From positions 1 through 27,420 of the forward strand of contig CAYMRF010000011.1 of the NCBI GenBank assembly GCA_964392765.1: 27,420 bases of DNA, written 5' to 3'. Positions 24,391-27,420 of the stretch are shown here, one piece after another (position 1 is the stretch's first letter; each line of letters starts with the position of its first letter). The notes under the pieces are model-generated. The model searched no databases, was not told the origin of the DNA, and saw only the letters and a program-made list of their open reading frames with translations. This DNA is from BTUB01 sp964392765. Lineage in GTDB: Bacteria; Babelota; Babeliae; Babelales; Vermiphilaceae. The position numbers and the translations under genes were made by a program.

Positions 24391-24561
24391 TTAAATGATT
24401 TGAAATAAGCTTAAGATAAAATAAACTACAACCGCAAAAAGTAAAAAATTGAGCAGGGTGATCAACATTGAACGGGTTTTGCCTTGCGGAGCTCCTAAAA
24501 AGAGATATGCCGCTAATAATACTAAAAGCACTACTCCAATTGATGGAATTGCAATAATCAT
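24391..24561 (-). CDS. Small two-helix membrane protein (56 aa)
   Basis: A 56-aa open frame. It begins MIIAIPSIGVVLLVLLAAYL and ends LFAVVVYFILSLFQII. It has two hydrophobic helices (about 5-22 and 34-53) separated by a short charged loop (GAPQGKTRS). Support for a real gene: AAGGA 6 nt before the ATG, a good promoter at 24599-24626, a coding frame that fills the otherwise empty 308 bp between the genes at 24384 and 24693, and a stop 6 bp before the downstream gene, which lacks its own ribosome-binding site. The family is not recognised; it might be a small envelope or stress protein. Confidence 0.72.
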   Translation of the reverse strand: MIIAIPSIGVVLLVLLAAYLFLGAPQGKTRSMLITLLNFLLFAVVVYFILSLFQII

Positions 24562-24598
24562 AGAAAATCCTTTTTTTTAAACATACGTCTTTTGCATT

Positions 24599-24626
24599 AT
24601 TATCATAAAAAAAAGTAACGTGCCAA
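24599..24626 (-). promoter_or_regulatory. Sigma-70-like promoter for the small membrane protein operon
   Basis: On the minus strand, TTGGCA (24626-24621, five of six) is followed by a 16-nt spacer and GATAAT (24604-24599, five of six). The predicted start near 24592 leaves a leader of about 30 nt containing the AAGGA site of the 56-aa gene. The spacer holds a run of eight T. Confidence 0.6.
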
Positions 24627-24692
24627 CAATTTGATTGCATTCTTGTGTCTTGCAAAATATGTCTGATACATTGAACCAAAAGAGAGGGAATT

Positions 24693-25001
24693 ATGAAAAC
24701 ATTACTATTTGTATGCATTCTTTTGGGCACAAACGCCTATTCAAAGCAAATTGAATCAGAGCCAATTGAAATGCAAGAAGATACCAATGAAATTGAAACC
24801 GAACTTCCACCAGTATCAGTAAATATTACTATTGCTAATAGTACCGATGCTCAGTCAAATAATAAAACGCTGGTTGTTCAAGACCAAGAAGTAACTAAAA
24901 AAGAGCTTAAACTCAAAAAAGCTGAAGAAGAAAAAAAGAAAAATCAAATGCGTGGCGCCATGAGTTTTTTCATTGAGCTTGCAAAATTGGTGAGGATTTA
25001 A
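24693..25001 (+). CDS. Small secreted acidic/basic protein with Asn-rich motif
   Basis: A 102-aa protein with a signal peptide (MKTLLFVCILLGTNAYS, about 1-17). The mature part has an acidic half (QIESEPIEMQEDTNEIETELPP), a motif VNITIANSTDAQSNNKT, and a Lys-rich helix (KKELKLKKAEEEKKKNQMRG) ending in a short amphipathic segment (AMSFFIELAKLVRI). GAGAGGG precedes the ATG. The stop directly abuts the GTG start of the next gene, so they are translationally linked. The Asn-rich motif recurs in that neighbour. Function unknown. Confidence 0.7.
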   Translation: MKTLLFVCILLGTNAYSKQIESEPIEMQEDTNEIETELPPVSVNITIANSTDAQSNNKTLVVQDQEVTKKELKLKKAEEEKKKNQMRGAMSFFIELAKLVRI

Positions 25002-25889
25002 GTGAATGCTATTAAACAACTGCTGTTTCTGATTGGTTTTTTAATGCTTTCATCAGCAACTGAACCATCGGAGGCAACTATTAAAAAAAGCCTCTCAGCC
25101 AGATCTAAAAATAAAACGTTGAATTTGATTATCGATGTGCGTAATAACAATGATGCACGCTCAAACAACAGCACTAATATTGCAACGCTTCAAACGGCCA
25201 AACAAGAAACCGAGCCAGCACTTTTAAGTAAAGTGTCAGAATTGTGGCAAGAAAATAAGAAGATTCAAAAGCAACTTAAAGAGCAAAGCACGCATTTTTT
25301 TGATGCGAATAAATGGTATTTACTGGCCGCAGGCCTCGCATGCTCCTATGGGTATCTTGCCTATTGGATTATGAGCGGCAATACTTATTTGGTAGATGCC
25401 TGCCTTTGGTCATCATGGCATCAAGAACTCCCCCTTGATCAATTACTGGCAATTCCTCAAGCACAAATAACCCATGAATTAATCACAGAAATTCAACGCC
25501 GTTATACTGATTCAACTTCCATTGCAGATATTGTAAAACCACTGGGCATATTCATGGTAAAAATAGATCAAGAAGAAGAGCAGATAAAATGGTATCAAAC
25601 GGTTTATTCATGGCTTTCTTATACAAAGCTTTCTAAATTAGTGCCGGTAAACCAACAGCGATTCTCTAAAATTCCCGAGCGGCTACAACGCATTGCCTAC
25701 TATAAAAATATCTTTAAAACATGGGCTGCTGACTATCAAATGCAGCAAGCAGAACGGTTCTGGCATCGGTGCCCAGAAAAAGAGTATCCAGGAATACCTG
25801 AAATGGCTCAATTGTTACAAATAGAAATGCGAAGAAAATCCCTCAAAATCTGGGAAAATGAAGCCTCCAGAGGTATTCCCTTGAGATAA
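25002..25889 (+). CDS. Membrane-anchored exported protein of unknown function
   Basis: A 295-aa protein starting at GTG immediately after the previous stop, with GAGGA 5 nt upstream. A signal peptide or signal anchor (MNAIKQLLFLIGFLMLSSA) is followed by LNLIIDVRNNNDARSNNST (40-58), which resembles VNITIANSTDAQSNNKT of the upstream protein. A helical stretch (SKVSELWQENKKIQKQLKEQ), one membrane helix (WYLLAAGLACSYGYLAYWIM, 105-124) and a soluble helical C-terminal domain follow, the latter with many Trp and Arg/Lys (YQTVYSWLSYTKLSKLVPVNQQRFSKIPERLQR). I do not recognise the family. Overlapping translation and the shared motif suggest the two proteins work in one complex. Confidence 0.72.
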   Translation: MNAIKQLLFLIGFLMLSSATEPSEATIKKSLSARSKNKTLNLIIDVRNNNDARSNNSTNIATLQTAKQETEPALLSKVSELWQENKKIQKQLKEQSTHFFDANKWYLLAAGLACSYGYLAYWIMSGNTYLVDACLWSSWHQELPLDQLLAIPQAQITHELITEIQRRYTDSTSIADIVKPLGIFMVKIDQEEEQIKWYQTVYSWLSYTKLSKLVPVNQQRFSKIPERLQRIAYYKNIFKTWAADYQMQQAERFWHRCPEKEYPGIPEMAQLLQIEMRRKSLKIWENEASRGIPLR

Positions 25890-25941
25890 AAGCCTCACAT
25901 TTTCTATTTGAAACTATACCGACAGGGGGGCTTTGGCTCAA

Positions 25942-25970
25942 TTGCTCAAAATGCACTTTTAAGCTATACT
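25942..25970 (+). promoter_or_regulatory. Sigma-70-like promoter of the 126-aa membrane protein gene
   Basis: TTGCTC (25942-25947), a 17-nt spacer and TATACT (25965-25970, five of six). The predicted start near 25977 gives a leader of about 33 nt with GGAGG at 26001-26005. It argues for translation from the ATG at 26010, since an ATG at 25979 would leave almost no leader. Confidence 0.62.
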
Positions 25971-26009
25971 TAACTTATGAATAGTAAAAGCATAGACCAT
26001 GGAGGTTAT

Positions 26010-26390
26010 ATGAAAAACCTATTATCGATCGCTCTCATAGCAAGTTTGGCTTTAGCAGTTCCTGCAAAAGCTGAGCCATATGATTCCAGGCTAATTGCGG
26101 GTGCCGCGCTGGTTACTGCAGGCCTTATAGGCGCATTTTGCTCAGCAAAATTAGGACTTGATTACAGTGCGCATAAGTCAAAATTAGATAAATATTTGAG
26201 CAGCCCTGATTTCAATTCAAGGGTATATGATGCCCGACGCAAGACTAATGATTTCTGGAGAAAAGGCGGCAGTTATGGAACGGGAATTCTCGCTTTCTCT
26301 GCAACTACTGCAGGCTTAGTATTGCTCAGCCTTGGTCTCTCTAACAAACAAACATATACGCTTCCACAAATGTTTAATAAAAAATGTTAA
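26010..26390 (+). CDS. Small exported membrane protein of unknown function
   Basis: A 126-aa protein. The ATG at 26010 is chosen because GGAGG (26001-26005) lies 4 nt upstream and a signal peptide begins there (MKNLLSIALIASLALAVPAKA, cleavage about 21/22). The longer frame from 25977 adds 11 residues across this site. Two membrane helices follow: 27-49 (RLIAGAALVTAGLIGAFCSAKLG) and 90-111 (GTGILAFSATTAGLVLLSLGLS). Between them is a charged region (SAHKSKLDKYLSSPDFNSRVYDARRK). The family is not recognised. It has its own promoter at 25942-25970 and ends 14 bp from the convergent gspK. Confidence 0.72.
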   Translation: MKNLLSIALIASLALAVPAKAEPYDSRLIAGAALVTAGLIGAFCSAKLGLDYSAHKSKLDKYLSSPDFNSRVYDARRKTNDFWRKGGSYGTGILAFSATTAGLVLLSLGLSNKQTYTLPQMFNKKC

Positions 26391-26404
26391 GCGTTTTTAC
26401 CACA

Positions 26405-27420
26405 TTATAATAAATAAACATTTCGAATTTTAACTTCTACCGTCTTATCGGTTTTTTCTCGCTCGAGAATTGCAATCAACCGAACGGTAACATCGCCCAC
26501 TGTTGCATAAGAAAATACGCTAAACATTCTTGGATCAAAATTAGGATTTAAAAGGGCAGCAGCATATTTAGGCAATGCACCAAATTCTACCCCATAAAGA
26601 TTTTTTAACGATTTATTCCAATCGTTTTTCCAATCACTTTTATCTTTAAAATTCTTAAGTAACTCATCAACTGCCGGAGCTTTTTCTGGATCGCGTTGCA
26701 ATTTTAAAAGTGATGCTAATGAATCAGAAATAAGCCAGGGCTCAATCGCTTGCTTAGATGATTGCACCGTAAAAATATCACTCAAATAAAGATTAGATTT
26801 GGGTTTTTGAGCTGTTGGGTCATAATAAATATTATTTTTAAATGCATCAAAACCTTTAACGGTTAAAAGTTCAGTGACATCATTGAGCGGATATTTGCGC
26901 TCTTTTAAAAACTTATCAAACTCTGCAAAAAGATCTGCTCCCATTTGCTCTCGTATTTGCCCAAACAATTCTTGCATTGCTTTTCTCATATTAGTTTCAT
27001 CTTTTGCTTCTTGCTTGCTACCAGGAACTGGTTCTCCGATAAATTTATGCTTTTCAAAATCATACATACGATTGATATTAATCTTGCCTTCTTCGCTGGT
27101 TATAACGATCCCCAACGTGCCATTAATTCCTTCTATATTTTGCTTGAGGGTAAATTTTTGCACTCTGCCTAAAGTGGGCAAAATTGATTTGATTAATTGT
27201 TTGCCATCGGTCCCTCGAGACGCATCTTGCAGATGCTCCTCGGGATGATCGGGGGATGCTTTAGCAGGTGCTTGTTCTGCTTTTTTTTCGCTCGTTACAC
27301 TAAGTTGGCTTATGGCTAATTGAATCCCGCCATACGCAAGCTGTCGTGCTTTTTCGCGATCAATCATAATTTTAGAATAAAAAATAAGTGAAATTAAAAT
27401 TCCAAAAGATGAGAAAAAAT
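26405..27420 (-). CDS. gspK: Type II secretion minor pseudopilin GspK, 5'-truncated
   Basis: GspK caps the pseudopilus tip of the type II secretion system together with GspI and GspJ. The frame stays open to the right edge, so the gene starts beyond 27420; the ATG at 27367 is internal. Codons before it read FFSSFGILISLIFYSKI, the end of the hydrophobic prepilin helix, continuing into MIDREKARQLAYGGIQLAISQL as in GspK. Further family signs are GIVITSEEGKININ (usual D-E-x-G-K-I-N-L-N), PLNDVTELLTVKGF (EL..V.G) and LSDIFTVQS. The visible 338 residues are close to the full family length (about 320-340), so only the leader and start of the helix are missing. The gene implies that a type II secretion or related pilin locus lies to the right, which fits the many signal peptides here. 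Confidence 0.75.
   Translation of the reverse strand, partial: FFSSFGILISLIFYSKIMIDREKARQLAYGGIQLAISQLSVTSEKKAEQAPAKASPDHPEEHLQDASRGTDGKQLIKSILPTLGRVQKFTLKQNIEGINGTLGIVITSEEGKININRMYDFEKHKFIGEPVPGSKQEAKDETNMRKAMQELFGQIREQMGADLFAEFDKFLKERKYPLNDVTELLTVKGFDAFKNNIYYDPTAQKPKSNLYLSDIFTVQSSKQAIEPWLISDSLASLLKLQRDPEKAPAVDELLKNFKDKSDWKNDWNKSLKNLYGVEFGALPKYAAALLNPNFDPRMFSVFSYATVGDVTVRLIAILEREKTDKTVEVKIRNVYLL

Noticed and set aside
24368..24730. 120-aa minus-strand frame over the 24385-24692 gap
   Set aside because: It overlaps the promoter and start of the gene at 24693 and has an unlikely composition; another frame (24391-24561) has promoter, ribosome-binding site and coupling.
25885..25936. AAAGCC...GGCTTT pair as terminator after the 295-aa gene
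   Set aside because: The loop is about 35 nt and no T run follows; too weak to call.
1..27420. tRNA, rRNA or riboswitch genes
   Set aside because: I saw no cloverleaf, rRNA signature or known riboswitch pattern in the intergenic regions, most of which are under 150 bp.

Overview
The window looks like part of the chromosome of an AT-rich, Gram-negative, probably host-associated bacterium. Candidatus Dependentiae (TM6) or a similar endosymbiont or parasite of protists is my best guess. The reasons are the low GC content, the type II secretion pseudopilin, the very high share of exported proteins (about 15 of 22 genes have a plausible signal peptide), a secreted WD40 protein, an exported superoxide dismutase and giant fibre-like surface proteins. 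This assignment is inference; no rRNA or tRNA gene is present to test it.

Layout. Position 1-696 holds the 3' end of priA. A head-to-head pair follows: an exported SGNH-hydrolase-like gene (-) and an exported GT11-like glycosyltransferase (+). From 2673 to 14187 lies an 11.5-kb surface-protein island. Two tandem ~1310-aa paralogues on the minus strand diverge from two tandem 533/611-aa genes on the plus strand. All four have a signal peptide, a Cys-rich neck and copies of one beta-repeat (consensus GALxVxGGxGIGxNLxVGG). The large pair adds a long YadA-like head and a C-terminus resembling a decayed phage S74 chaperone. The small pair ends in a shared domain resembling phage tail-fibre tips. 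A 518-bp stretch is identical between the large paralogues, a sign of recent gene conversion. A 12-A tract lies inside the spacer of a possible promoter for the large pair. An intrinsic terminator closes the plus-strand pair.

From 14307 to 19517 come an exported methyltransferase-like protein, a small secreted coiled-coil protein, oligoribonuclease (orn), a gene encoding two fused D-Ala-D-Ala ligase modules with different active-site changes, and an unrecognised secreted protein. Palindromic repeat elements flank the last gene and supply the stop codons of its two neighbours.

From 19698 to 23162 is a compact minus-strand operon: two four-helix membrane proteins, a DAO-family FAD oxidoreductase and an exported WD40 protein. 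A divergent exported Fe/Mn superoxide dismutase follows. The last 3.5 kb holds small secreted or membrane proteins, including a 56-aa two-helix membrane protein at 24391-24561 with a good promoter, two adjacent genes sharing an Asn-rich motif, and the 5'-truncated minor pseudopilin gspK running off the right edge.

Taken together, the window mixes a few housekeeping functions (replication restart, RNA turnover, peptidoglycan precursor synthesis) with many cell-surface and exported proteins likely to face a host or the environment.
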